From NCBI RefSeq assembly GCF_015461845.1, contig NZ_JACOPW010000002.1:620001-684000 (forward strand): a DNA stretch of 64,000 nucleotides. Reading direction: 5' to 3'. A model generated the notes under the pieces. The model saw only the letters and a program-made list of their open reading frames with translations, ran no database searches and was not told where the DNA came from. The DNA comes from Pseudomonas mucoides. GTDB lineage: Bacteria > Pseudomonadota > Gammaproteobacteria > Pseudomonadales > Pseudomonadaceae. The number at the start of each line of letters is the position of its first letter. Position 1 is the first letter of the stretch. This document shows, in pieces, positions 55,226 to 63,713 of this stretch. The position numbers and the translations under genes were made by a program.

Positions 55226-56637
55226 GCGAACCAGCCTTGCAGCCACAGCGGACCGCCCTCACCCACCGCCCGATACGCCCAGCCCTGTTGGCCAGAGCGG
55301 GTTTCGACCAGGTAGTAATCCCGGCGCACATCGGCGCCGTCCCACCAGCCGGATTCGATGCGCTCCGGGCCCATGAGGATGCGTGTCGAGCTTTCGTGGA
55401 TCGCCTGCGGTTGCGTCAGCAACCAGCCCGGACGCTGCACACCCGGCAACCCCGCGCACAGTTGACTGTCGACCCGCGCCTGCCATGCGCACTCCGGGCG
55501 GTGATCGGCCTGGAAGCGCAAGCCGTGCACCGCCTCATCGCCGAGTCGCGCGCGCAAGCGTTCGCGCAGTTGCTCCCAGGGCAAGGATTGCTGCGGGCGG
55601 TCGTCGAACAGTTCCTGATACTGCGGGACGAAGGTCGGCAAGTCTTCGGCACGCAGCCGAAAACCGCGCACCGGGGCTTCGACCTGTACCTGTTCCAGTC
55701 GCCCTCGCGCCAGTTCGAAGAGCATCGCCGGATCGCGCTCGGCGCTGAGCAGGCCGACCTTGATCACCGAGTCCGGCAGGCCGGCGTGTTCCAGGTGCAG
55801 GTCGAAACGCTGCACGCCGCTGTCCCGACCGCAGAGAAAGGCCGACAGGTCGCCGGTCAGGCGGCGCAGCGGAAACAGCAGCGCCTGATGGGACTGCACG
55901 TCGAAATTGAGCTCGATGCGCACGTCGAAACGGTCCGGCGGCAGGTAGAACGCCAGGGCCAGTCGGCGCGCCCCCGTCAACGCGTCCAGGTGCTTGAGCA
56001 CCTGGGCTTCGAAACGTCGGGCCAGGCTCTGTCGTGGCAGCGCCTGGACCTGACTCAAGGTGCGCAAGCCCATGCGCGACAACGCCGAGGCAACGCTGGG
56101 CTCCAACGCGATACGGTCGACGGGCAACTGCCCGAGATGGTAGTGCAAGGCGTCGCTGTCCGGCACCACCAGCCCGTCATAGACGTTGGTCAACACCCGC
56201 GCGGCCACCGGGTTGGGCGCCGCAACGATCCGATGGCGAAAACCCAGCTCGCCGAGCTCGGCACGCAACCGTGCCTCGAAGGTTGGCCACGGCCCGAACA
56301 AGCCCAGACTGGACTCGATTTCAAACACCACGGCACGCGGGTAATGCACGCTGACCTGAGAGCTGAAGCGATAGGCCCACGCGGCCAGGAACTGTTGCCA
56401 GTGTTCGATCTCGGCGGCGTCGTATTCCGCCGTGGCAAAGCCTTTGCTCAAGGCCTGGGCGGCGGTCATCGACTGCCCCGGACGCAAGCCCAGCGCCCGC
56501 GCCGACGCATTGACCGCCTGCAACACCCGGCGCTGCGCCGGGCCGGTCAGCAGCGCCAGCGGCTCATCGGGATCGGGGCGCTGACGCAGCACCGCGTCCA
56601 GCGCCAATTGCGGGAAAAGAATACAAACCCAGCGCAT
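55222..56637 (-). CDS. imuB: ImuB, Y-family polymerase-like translesion factor
   Basis: 471 residues from the ATG at 56637 (GAGGTTGCC before it); the large open frame further upstream overlaps imuA and is spurious. It resembles Y-family polymerases ([20 protein letters not shown], then [14 protein letters not shown]) but, as in ImuB proteins, lacks the usual catalytic acidic triad. ImuB acts as a hub joining ImuA, DnaE2 and the beta clamp; a clamp-binding motif is expected around residues 350-360 and was not identified with certainty. Coupled to dnaE2 by ATGA overlap. Confidence 0.93.
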   Translation of the reverse strand: MRWVCILFPQLALDAVLRQRPDPDEPLALLTGPAQRRVLQAVNASARALGLRPGQSMTAAQALSKGFATAEYDAAEIEHWQQFLAAWAYRFSSQVSVHYPRAVVFEIESSLGLFGPWPTFEARLRAELGELGFRHRIVAAPNPVAARVLTNVYDGLVVPDSDALHYHLGQLPVDRIALEPSVASALSRMGLRTLSQVQALPRQSLARRFEAQVLKHLDALTGARRLALAFYLPPDRFDVRIELNFDVQSHQALLFPLRRLTGDLSAFLCGRDSGVQRFDLHLEHAGLPDSVIKVGLLSAERDPAMLFELARGRLEQVQVEAPVRGFRLRAEDLPTFVPQYQELFDDRPQQSLPWEQLRERLRARLGDEAVHGLRFQADHRPECAWQARVDSQLCAGLPGVQRPGWLLTQPQAIHESSTRILMGPERIESGWWDGADVRRDYYLVETRSGQQGWAYRAVGEGGPLWLQGWFA

Positions 56638-56644
56638 GGCAACC

Positions 56645-57262
56645 TCAATGCCCCACGGGGAAGGCAATCGGCGTCGAACGCGCAAGGCCGCCCCGGCACT
56701 TGAGCACGCGCAATTGCGCGGGCCTGGCGTCGATGGCAATGCGCAGGGCGGCGGGCGAAGGATTGACGGCTTCATGGATCGAGCGGTAGGCGAACGCCAG
56801 GGTCGAACCGGTTTCCGCCGCCACCTGCAAGCGGCGCAACGCCCGGTCATCGGCCTTGTGCGGCCAGCACAGCACGGCGCCGCAACTGCCCGAGCGCAGG
56901 CATTGTTCCGCAGCCCACAAGGCATCCCGCTCGCGGGCCTGAATGATCGACAACTGGCGCAGATCGACCCCGGCGTTTTGCCACGCCAGGGGATACGGCA
57001 CGTAAGGGGGCGCCACCAGCACGATGCGCTCGCCCGCCGCCGACAACCGCGCCAGCGCCGGCCACACCAGTTGCAACTCGCCGACGCCCTGCCCGGCGAG
57101 GAGAATTTCGGTCAGCGCCGCTTCCGGCCAGCCCCCGGTGGGCAACGCCGCATCCAGCGCGGCATGCCCGGTGGGTTGCGGGCTGACGGCCGGTGGCGCA
57201 GGCCGGCCCTTCCAGACCTGGCCGCCATTGAACAGCGTATCCAGCGCAACGACGGCGCCCAT
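56645..57262 (-). CDS. imuA: ImuA, translesion synthesis accessory protein
   Basis: 205 residues. The start ATG at 57262 shares its A with the lexA2 stop (TGATG), so the genes are coupled. It is a RecA/SulA-like fold (WPEAALTEILLAGQGVGELQLVWPAL, then VLCWPHKADDRALRRLQVAA). It lacks a clean Walker A motif, as in short Pseudomonas ImuA forms. It supports ImuB and DnaE2 in induced mutagenesis. Confidence 0.92.
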   Translation of the reverse strand: MGAVVALDTLFNGGQVWKGRPAPPAVSPQPTGHAALDAALPTGGWPEAALTEILLAGQGVGELQLVWPALARLSAAGERIVLVAPPYVPYPLAWQNAGVDLRQLSIIQARERDALWAAEQCLRSGSCGAVLCWPHKADDRALRRLQVAAETGSTLAFAYRSIHEAVNPSPAALRIAIDARPAQLRVLKCRGGLARSTPIAFPVGH

Positions 57263-57879
57263 CACCCTTGCCTCACCAGCCCGCAGAACACCCCTTCGAT
57301 GGCGAGGTCCTGACCGGGCTGCACGATGATCGGTTGATACGCCGGGTTGCGCGGCAACAAGCGAACCGTGTCGCCGGCCCGCTCGAAACGCTTGATGGTG
57401 ACCTCTCCGTCCAGTCGCGCCACCACGATCTGGCCATTGACCGCTTCCGGGTTGCGTCGCACGCCCACCAGATCGCCATCGAGGATACCGTCCCCGATCA
57501 TCGAGTCGCCCTGCACCCGCAGCATGTAATCCGGCACCCGCGAGAAGATCGACGGGTCCAGCAGCAAACGGCTGTGCACCTCGGCATCGGCCCCGATCGG
57601 CGCCCCTGCCGCGACCCGGCCGAGCACCGGAATGTCCAGCAACTCGGGGCGCGCCGGTTGCCCAAGCAGACGAATGCCACGGGCCTGATGCGGGTTGACC
57701 TCGATGAAACCGGCTTCGGTCAGCGCCAGCACATGCTTGCGTGCCACGCTGCGGGAGGCAAAACCAAAGGCTTCGCTGATTTCAGCGAGGCTCGGGGGCT
57801 GACCGTGCTCCGCGATTCGGTCGCGGATAAAGGTCAGGATGGCGGTACGGCGGGGAGTTAAAGTCGTCATGGAGTACAT
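57262..57879 (-). CDS. lexA2: LexA2, second SOS repressor
   Basis: A 205-residue LexA-type repressor. N-terminal winged helix (TPRRTAILTFIRDRIAEHGQ, then SLAEISEAFGFASRSVARKH), cleavage site A91-G92 and the Ser126-Lys163 dyad (VQGDSMIGDG; VTIKRF). The recognition helix differs from that of the main LexA, as in the second LexA of P. putida, whose box is GTAC-N4-GTAC-like. The start may be the ATG at 57879 or at 57870; both sit at or in the operator, giving tight autoregulation. It heads the imuA-imuB-dnaE2 operon and should derepress it on DNA damage. Confidence 0.93.
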   Translation of the reverse strand: MYSMTTLTPRRTAILTFIRDRIAEHGQPPSLAEISEAFGFASRSVARKHVLALTEAGFIEVNPHQARGIRLLGQPARPELLDIPVLGRVAAGAPIGADAEVHSRLLLDPSIFSRVPDYMLRVQGDSMIGDGILDGDLVGVRRNPEAVNGQIVVARLDGEVTIKRFERAGDTVRLLPRNPAYQPIIVQPGQDLAIEGVFCGLVRQG

Positions 57880-57887
57880 TTGTACTC
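57872..57887. promoter_or_regulatory. LexA2 operator
   Basis: GAGTACATTTGTACTC is a perfect palindrome around the central four bases, with GTAC-N4-GTAC inside, matching the box reported for the second LexA of P. putida. It overlaps the lexA2 start region, so bound repressor would block initiation of the operon. Confidence 0.85.
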
Positions 57888-57910
57888 TTTTGGCATTTTA
57901 CTGGCAAGGA

Positions 57911-58048
57911 CTTGTAGCAGCGGTCGAGCAACGCGAGGCTGCGTCTGCAGTTTGCCTGATAGAACCCGGTTGCCGGGTTTGCGACGGCTGCGTCCGAACG
58001 CGGCCCGCACCGAACGCTGCCTCGCGCTGCTCGACAGCTGCTACAGGG
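57911..58048. repeat. REP pair of the GTAGCAGCTG type
   Basis: CTTGTAGCAGCGGTCGAGCA near 57911 and GCTCGACAGCTGCTACAGGG near 58029 are inverted copies with the core GCGAGGCTGC between; about 60 bases of unrelated sequence (with a small palindrome AACCCGGTTGCCGGGTT) lie inside. Confidence 0.75.
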
Positions 58049-58061
58049 GCAGCGGGATCAA

Positions 58062-58979
58062 TCAGCTCAAGCCACGGGACGCCAGAAACCCTGCGATGTA
58101 ATCGATAAACGCCAGCACCTTCGCGGTCGCCCGTCGATGGCTTGGGTACACCGCCAGAATATGCGGGCCAAAGCTGTCCGGGTCGATGTCGTAGTCGGCC
58201 ATCAGCTGCACCAAGCGGCCATCGGCGATGTACGGCGCGGCGCTCCACAATGGTGTGTGCAACAAACCGCGCCCGGCCAGCGCATTGGCCAGCAGCAGAT
58301 CGTAATTGTCGCTGCGCAACCGCGGATTGGGCGGCTGCGGCAGGCTCAGGCGTTGCCCGTCACGCTCGACCCACCAGAATTCGCGGCTGAGCAGCGGATG
58401 GCGGTATAGCAGCCATTCGTGGTCATCGAGGGTCTGCGGGGTGACCGGCAAAGTCTTGCGCGCCAGATAGGCCGGGCTGGCGCACAGCGCCAGGCGATTA
58501 CTGCCGACCACGCGGGCGATCAGCCCCGGCAAGTCATCGTGACCTTCGCGCAGAGCCAGGTCGTAGCCGCTTTCCAGCAGATTGACGAACTCATCGCACA
58601 GGTCCACCTGCAAATTGATCTGCGGGTATTGCTCGAGAAAGCCACCACACACCTGATCGAGAAACGCCTGCCCATAGGCCAATGGCGCGGTGATTTTCAG
58701 GTTGCCGCGCAGGCCATGCTGCAGCTGTTCGATTTCCTCGCCGGCCTCCTCCAGCCGCTGCAATACCTGGCGCGCGGTTTCCAGATAGAGCCGCCCGGAT
58801 TCGGTCAGCAGAATCCGCCGGGTACTGCGCTCGAACAGGCGCGCCCCAAGCTCGGCTTCCAGGTGGTTGACCGCTTTGGTCAGGGCCGACGGGGTCTTGC
58901 CCAACTGCTCGGCGGCGCGGCTGAAGCTGCCCAGTTGCGCCGTGACCACGAACATTTTCAACGCACCCAACTTGTCCAT
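58062..58979 (-). CDS. LysR-family transcriptional regulator
   Basis: 305 residues from the ATG at 58979; the longer frame to 59342 covers the intergenic region and the divergent gene. N-terminal helix-turn-helix (LGALKMFVVTAQLGSFSRAAEQLGKTPSALTKAVNHLEAELG) and an effector domain with two subdomains. It is divergent from the exported amidohydrolase at 59083, the usual place for a LysR regulator of that gene. Confidence 0.93.
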   Translation of the reverse strand: MDKLGALKMFVVTAQLGSFSRAAEQLGKTPSALTKAVNHLEAELGARLFERSTRRILLTESGRLYLETARQVLQRLEEAGEEIEQLQHGLRGNLKITAPLAYGQAFLDQVCGGFLEQYPQINLQVDLCDEFVNLLESGYDLALREGHDDLPGLIARVVGSNRLALCASPAYLARKTLPVTPQTLDDHEWLLYRHPLLSREFWWVERDGQRLSLPQPPNPRLRSDNYDLLLANALAGRGLLHTPLWSAAPYIADGRLVQLMADYDIDPDSFGPHILAVYPSHRRATAKVLAFIDYIAGFLASRGLS

Positions 58980-59082
58980 ACTTTTTCCATTCCGGCAAAA
59001 ACGTTTTTCGTGAGGAAGGCGTTCTGCTGCGCACCAGCAGCCACTAATCTGGCCATCAGACGCAATAACAAGGAAACATTCA

Positions 59083-60825
59083 ATGAAAAGATTCATCCCG
59101 AATCTCTTGATGGCCGCTGTTAGTTTTGCCTCGATGGAAGCCATGGCAGCCACCGACCTGGTGCTGATCAATGGCAAGATTTTCACCGCCGACCGTGCCC
59201 AACCGAAGGCACAGGCGCTGGCGGTACAGGATGGCAAGGTGCTGCAAGTCGGCAGCGATGCGCAGATCAAAGCCTTGATCACGCCCGACACCAAAGTGGT
59301 CGACCTCGGCGGTAAAACCTTGATGCCAGGCCTGATCGACACTCATTCCCACGCGATTTTCGGTGGCCTGGAAATGGTCTCGGCCAACATGGAAGACGAG
59401 GTGGTCGAGCTCGACGAACTGGAAAAACGCCTGCGCGGCTGGCGTGACGACGGCAAGGCCAAACACGGCGATGTGTTGACCATCGCCGGCATGAGTTCGG
59501 TGTATTGGGCCAAGGCCGAAGCACTGGGCAAAATATTCAACAACGGTGAATGGGCCAACGTGCCCGTGGTGTTCACCGGCAGCGACCACCACACGGCCTG
59601 GGCCAACGATTTCATGCTCAAGCGCGCCGGGATTGATGCCGCGCTGCTCAAGTCATTGCCCGCCGCCGAAGCGGACACCATCGGCCAACGTGCCGACGGC
59701 ACCCCCAACGGTTTCCTGGTGGACGCCGGTTGGGACCGGGTGTCCTCGAAAATACCCGTGCCGAGCACCGCCGACATGCTCAAGGCCGCCCAATCGGCCG
59801 TGCGCTACAACAACAGCTTCGGTATCACGGCGTGGATGGACCCCGCCGCCAATGCCGCCCCAGGTGAACCGCTGTTCGCGCTCAAGCCCACGGAAAAAAC
59901 CGTCGGCGTGCTGCCGGCCTATAAAGCCCTGGCCGAAACCGGCAACATGAGCGTCCACGTCGCCGCCCTGCTGGTGGCCAACCCGAAAAGCCTACCGGCC
60001 GATCTCGAGACGCTGGACAAGGTTCGCCAGCAATTTCAGGGCATCCCCAACCTGACCCTGCCCGGCGTCAAGATCTTCGCCGACGGCGTGATCGAATTCC
60101 CGGCCCAGAGCGCGGCGATGATCGACCCTTACAACAACTCGCACAAACAGGGCGAATTGCTGATCGATCCGAAGCATTTCGGCGAACTGGTCAGCGCCAT
60201 CGACCAGCGCGGCTGGCTGGTGCACATCCACGCCATCGGCGACCGCGCGGTGCGGGAGTCGCTGAATGGCATCGAACAGGCGCGCAAGGATCGCCAGAGC
60301 GGCGTGACGCACTCGATCACCCACCTGCAAATCGTCAACCCGAAAGAATTTGCGCGGTTCAAACCGCTGAACGTCATCGCCTCGATGCAACTGCTGTGGG
60401 CCTCGGCCGACGACTACACCACGGACATGATCAAGCCTTACGTCAGCGCCCTCGCCTTCCGCTATCAATACCCGGCGCATTCGCTGCTCAAGCAAGGCGC
60501 GACCATCGCGGGGGCCAGTGACTGGCCGGTGTCGTCGCCCAATCCGTGGAATGCCATGGCCCAGGCCATCACCCGTGTCGGCCCGATGGGCGTGCTGAAC
60601 ATTAAAGAAGCCGTGGATCGGGAAACGATGTTCTACGCCTACACCGCGAATGCCGCGCGAACCATCGGTCTGGAGAAGCAGATCGGTTCGCTGGTTCCTG
60701 GCAAGCAAGCGGACTTCATCGTGCTCGACCGTGATGTCTTCACCGTCGACAACAAGGCCCTGAGCGACACAAAAGTGCTGCAAACCTGGTTTGCCGGGCG
60801 CGAAGTCTACGCACCGACCCTCTAA
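59083..60825 (+). CDS. exported amidohydrolase (YtcJ-like, amidohydrolase 3)
   Basis: A 580-residue protein with a standard signal peptide (MKRFIPNLLMAAVSFASMEA). The metal centre is shown by HSH (GLIDTHSHAIFGG, near residue 87) and the later His and Asp residues (VHIHAIGDRAVRESLNGIE, then GASDWPVSSPNPW). It is a second family member after the one at 40274, but with a Sec signal instead of Tat. Probably periplasmic; substrate unknown. It is followed by a TorF-like porin gene, which could let substrate in. Confidence 0.87.
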   Translation: MKRFIPNLLMAAVSFASMEAMAATDLVLINGKIFTADRAQPKAQALAVQDGKVLQVGSDAQIKALITPDTKVVDLGGKTLMPGLIDTHSHAIFGGLEMVSANMEDEVVELDELEKRLRGWRDDGKAKHGDVLTIAGMSSVYWAKAEALGKIFNNGEWANVPVVFTGSDHHTAWANDFMLKRAGIDAALLKSLPAAEADTIGQRADGTPNGFLVDAGWDRVSSKIPVPSTADMLKAAQSAVRYNNSFGITAWMDPAANAAPGEPLFALKPTEKTVGVLPAYKALAETGNMSVHVAALLVANPKSLPADLETLDKVRQQFQGIPNLTLPGVKIFADGVIEFPAQSAAMIDPYNNSHKQGELLIDPKHFGELVSAIDQRGWLVHIHAIGDRAVRESLNGIEQARKDRQSGVTHSITHLQIVNPKEFARFKPLNVIASMQLLWASADDYTTDMIKPYVSALAFRYQYPAHSLLKQGATIAGASDWPVSSPNPWNAMAQAITRVGPMGVLNIKEAVDRETMFYAYTANAARTIGLEKQIGSLVPGKQADFIVLDRDVFTVDNKALSDTKVLQTWFAGREVYAPTL

Positions 60826-60933
60826 TAAAAACCCGCTGTAACCCGCTGCCCGATCCCGTGTTCAAGACCGGGGTTCGGCGCAGCTTTGCCCAAAAAAACT
60901 GCCCATAACAATCACAATATCGGGACTGCATTC

Positions 60934-61671
60934 ATGAAAGCTTTCACCCTGCTCGCCCTTGGTTCCTTGAGTCTGCTGCCGTTGAGCAGCCAGGCCATCG
61001 TCTTGAATGACGACTTCTCCGTATTGGTGGACCTGACCCTGGCGAGCGACTACCGCACCCGTGGTATTTCGCAAACACTCAATGACCCCGCCGTGCAGGC
61101 CGGTGTGACCCTGGCTCACAGCACGGGGTTGTACGTGGGTGCCTGGAGTTCGAACGTCGACTTCGGCGGCGGCCTGAAGACCCGTCAGGAAGTCGACTAC
61201 TACGGCGGCTGGCTCTGGGAAGCGACCGAGGACGTCAACCTCGACATCGGTTACCTCAAATACACTTACCCGAAAGAAAGCCAGTTCAACCAGAGCGAGG
61301 TCTACGGCATTCTCAGCGTCTACGGGGTGAAGCTCGGCGCCTATTACTCCGACGATGCACCGGGCATCGACAGCAAGCAGAACTCGCTGTACAGCTATGT
61401 CGGTTACGAAACCCAATTGCCGTATGACACCGGCCTGAAACTGCGCTACGGCAACATGGACTTCAAGGACCCGCACCTGTACTCGAGCTCGGGCCATGCC
61501 GAAGACTCGTACCGCGAATGGGAAGTCAAACTGACCCACGAACTGGCCGGTGTGATGCTGGGCCTGAGCTACATCGACACCGACCTGTCGAAAAGCCAAT
61601 GCACCAGCAACTGGGGCTACGACGACCTGTGCAGCGCCACCGTGGTGGCGAGCGTCAGCAAGTCATTCTGA
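60934..61671 (+). CDS. TorF-family putative porin
   Basis: 245 residues from the ATG at 60934. Signal peptide (MKAFTLLALGSLSLLPLSSQ, cleavage after SQA), then an outer-membrane beta-barrel with the TorF opening (FSVLVDLTLASDYRTRGISQ), alternating strands and a C-terminal phenylalanine (SVSKSF) as required for barrel assembly. Next to the exported amidohydrolase, so it may serve the same compound. Confidence 0.85.
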   Translation: MKAFTLLALGSLSLLPLSSQAIVLNDDFSVLVDLTLASDYRTRGISQTLNDPAVQAGVTLAHSTGLYVGAWSSNVDFGGGLKTRQEVDYYGGWLWEATEDVNLDIGYLKYTYPKESQFNQSEVYGILSVYGVKLGAYYSDDAPGIDSKQNSLYSYVGYETQLPYDTGLKLRYGNMDFKDPHLYSSSGHAEDSYREWEVKLTHELAGVMLGLSYIDTDLSKSQCTSNWGYDDLCSATVVASVSKSF

Positions 61672-61684
61672 CCCACACCAATTC

Positions 61685-61712
61685 CCTGTGGGAGCAAGCT
61701 CGCTCCCACAGG
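61685..61712. repeat. single REP palindrome
   Basis: CCTGTGGGAGC and GCTCCCACAGG form a perfect 11-bp inverted repeat around AAGCTC, a minimal copy of the REP core. It lies 13 bases past the porin stop and may also act as a weak terminator or 3' end stabiliser. Confidence 0.8.
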
Positions 61713-61732
61713 ATCGAGTTGAATCTGATGGT

Positions 61733-62701
61733 TCAGCGGCGTTTGAGGATCTGGTCCATCACCCAGTCGGTTTTCAACGCTTCCGCGGCCACCGCCGGGT
61801 GCTGCGCTTGACCGCGAATGTGTGCATTCATGCCCAGCACGTGATGCCACTGGATGTGCTCGTGATGGTCGATGTGCAGGCTGAGCTGTTCATCCGCCTG
61901 AAGCTGCACCGGGTGTTCATCGAACACCGAAAAGCTGATCCGGCCTTGGCTGCCAATCACCTCGACCCGATCCTCGCGGCGATCCGCCACGAAATTCCAG
62001 CAGCCCATGCCGGTCGCCCCCGAAGCAAACCGCCACGTAGCACTGACCGCATCTTCGGCGGCATACAGCCCGGCCTGTCGCGCGGTGAAACCGGCGACGT
62101 CGGTGATATCGCCGAGCAGGTACTGGAACAGGTCCAACCCGTGGCTGGCGAGGTCGGCGAAGTAACCGCCGCCGGCAATGTCCGGGTCCGTGCGCCAGTT
62201 GTGCGCGCCACCCAGATCGACGGGCGACGGGGCCTTGGTGAGGGTCCAGGTCAGGTGCCGGACCTCGCCGATCCGCCCGGCTTCCAGCCACTGCCGCACT
62301 TGCTGGAAGCGCGGCAGCGAACGTCGGTAGTAGGAAACGAACAGGTGCAATCCGGCGTCGGCAAAGACCTGCCGCATCTCGCGGCTTTGCCCGGCATTCA
62401 GCGACATCGGTTTTTCGACGCAGCAATGTTTGCCGGCGGCGGCGACCATCAGGCTGTAGGCGTGGTGACTGTCGGGCGGTGTGGCGATGTACACCGCGTC
62501 CACCTCGGGGTCATTGATCAGTGCTTGCGCGTCGGTGTACACCCGGGCGATGCCATGGCGCGTGGCGTAATCCGTCACGGCCTCCAGACGCCGCCCCATC
62601 ACCGCCACCAGTGCCGAACCGGGCGCCTTGTAAAAGGCTGGCCCGCTCTTGCGCTCGGCAACGCTGCCACAACCGATCATGCCCCACCGCACCACGTCCA
62701 T
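61733..62701 (-). CDS. Gfo/Idh/MocA-family oxidoreductase
   Basis: 322 residues from the ATG at 62701, which has AGGAG six bases upstream; the longer frame lies in the neighbour's end. N-terminal Rossmann fold with GMIGCGSVAERKSGP and the EKP motif (CCVEKPMSLN), then the C-terminal alpha/beta dimer domain. It is an NAD(P)-dependent dehydrogenase of sugars or inositols; the substrate cannot be told. It lies 16 bases after the peroxidase gene on the same strand. Confidence 0.92.
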   Translation of the reverse strand: MDVVRWGMIGCGSVAERKSGPAFYKAPGSALVAVMGRRLEAVTDYATRHGIARVYTDAQALINDPEVDAVYIATPPDSHHAYSLMVAAAGKHCCVEKPMSLNAGQSREMRQVFADAGLHLFVSYYRRSLPRFQQVRQWLEAGRIGEVRHLTWTLTKAPSPVDLGGAHNWRTDPDIAGGGYFADLASHGLDLFQYLLGDITDVAGFTARQAGLYAAEDAVSATWRFASGATGMGCWNFVADRREDRVEVIGSQGRISFSVFDEHPVQLQADEQLSLHIDHHEHIQWHHVLGMNAHIRGQAQHPAVAAEALKTDWVMDQILKRR

Positions 62702-62717
62702 GTTCAACTCCTGTGGG

Positions 62718-63605
62718 TTAGCCGATGCGCAAGGCGCGCAGGTCCAGGCGACCGTCCTTGAGCGGCGGGCACCAGTAGTAGCCGCCGGTGATCGGGCGGC
62801 TGATGCGGTACAAACCGTCGGTGATGCCGTCTTCCAGACCACTCATGCGCCGCAGTTGCGCTTCGAAAGCGTCGAGGGAAAAACCGAACGCGAGGAACAT
62901 CAGGCCGGCGCGATCCCCTTCGATCCACGGCATCGAGCGACGGACCACGAACGCCTCGGGGGCGAAGCTTTCCTGGGCGGTGCGCTTGACGTGGGCCGAG
63001 ACTGGCGCGTCGTCGAGTTCTTCGTTGTCGCTCAAACGACGGCCCATGATGTTGTCTTTTTCATGGGGCGGCAGCGCGTGGAAGCCCTTGAGGTCATGCT
63101 GCCACTGCTGGATCGCGGCAAAGCTGCCACCGACCAGGCCATCCGCGCCTTCGCTCAACAGTGCGGCGGCGACGGCGGCTTCGTCGTGCGGGTTTTCGGT
63201 GCCGTCTTCGTAGCCGGTCAGGTCGTGGCCGGTCATGTGGCGGAAGGTTTCGTTCATCTGCACCAGGCGCAGGGCCGGCGCCAGCGCAGCTTCGATGGCC
63301 TGGCTGCGATTGAGCAATTCACCGCGGTCGATGCCGTGCAGCCAGCACCAGAGTGCGTGTTGCGTCGACGGGTTGTCGACGCCCACACCGGTCAATGCCG
63401 GAAAGGCACGCAGGCCATCGATCTGAGCATGCAACGCCTTGACCAGCGATTCGCCAAAGCCGACAACAGCCGATTTCCCGTCCACCAGTTGCATCAAGTT
63501 GTCGAGCGCGACGGGCAAGGCTTCGGCGGATTCGAGGGCGAAGAACATATGGCGGGCTTGAGGCGGAACAGGGGTGGCGAGAATGCCCGGCTGGTAATAG
63601 CTCAT
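62718..63605 (-). CDS. Dyp-type peroxidase (YfeX-like)
   Basis: 295 residues from the ATG at 63605 (AAGGAG upstream). The family motif GxxDG is residues 131-135 (GYEDG) with the distal Asp134, and H205 (VSAHVKR) is the likely proximal haem ligand. The length fits the cytoplasmic YfeX-type peroxidases, which act on haem-like or dye substrates with hydrogen peroxide. It precedes the oxidoreductase gene in a two-gene unit. Confidence 0.92.
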   Translation of the reverse strand: MSYYQPGILATPVPPQARHMFFALESAEALPVALDNLMQLVDGKSAVVGFGESLVKALHAQIDGLRAFPALTGVGVDNPSTQHALWCWLHGIDRGELLNRSQAIEAALAPALRLVQMNETFRHMTGHDLTGYEDGTENPHDEAAVAAALLSEGADGLVGGSFAAIQQWQHDLKGFHALPPHEKDNIMGRRLSDNEELDDAPVSAHVKRTAQESFAPEAFVVRRSMPWIEGDRAGLMFLAFGFSLDAFEAQLRRMSGLEDGITDGLYRISRPITGGYYWCPPLKDGRLDLRALRIG

Positions 63606-63663
63606 ATGAACTCCTTGAAAAAGAGCACCGAGTTTAACCGGAGCACGACGGTTTGTGTGCACC

Positions 63664-63713
63664 CCTTGTAGCAGCTGACGAGCAGCGCGAGGCTGCATCA
63701 GCGGCTACAGGGG
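63664..63713. repeat. REP repeat of the GTAGCAGCTG type
   Basis: CCTTGTAGCAGCTGACGAGC and GGCTACAGGGG flank the core GCGAGGCTGC. Same family as at 57.9 kb. It overlaps the 3' end of the AraC gene by a few bases. Confidence 0.7.
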
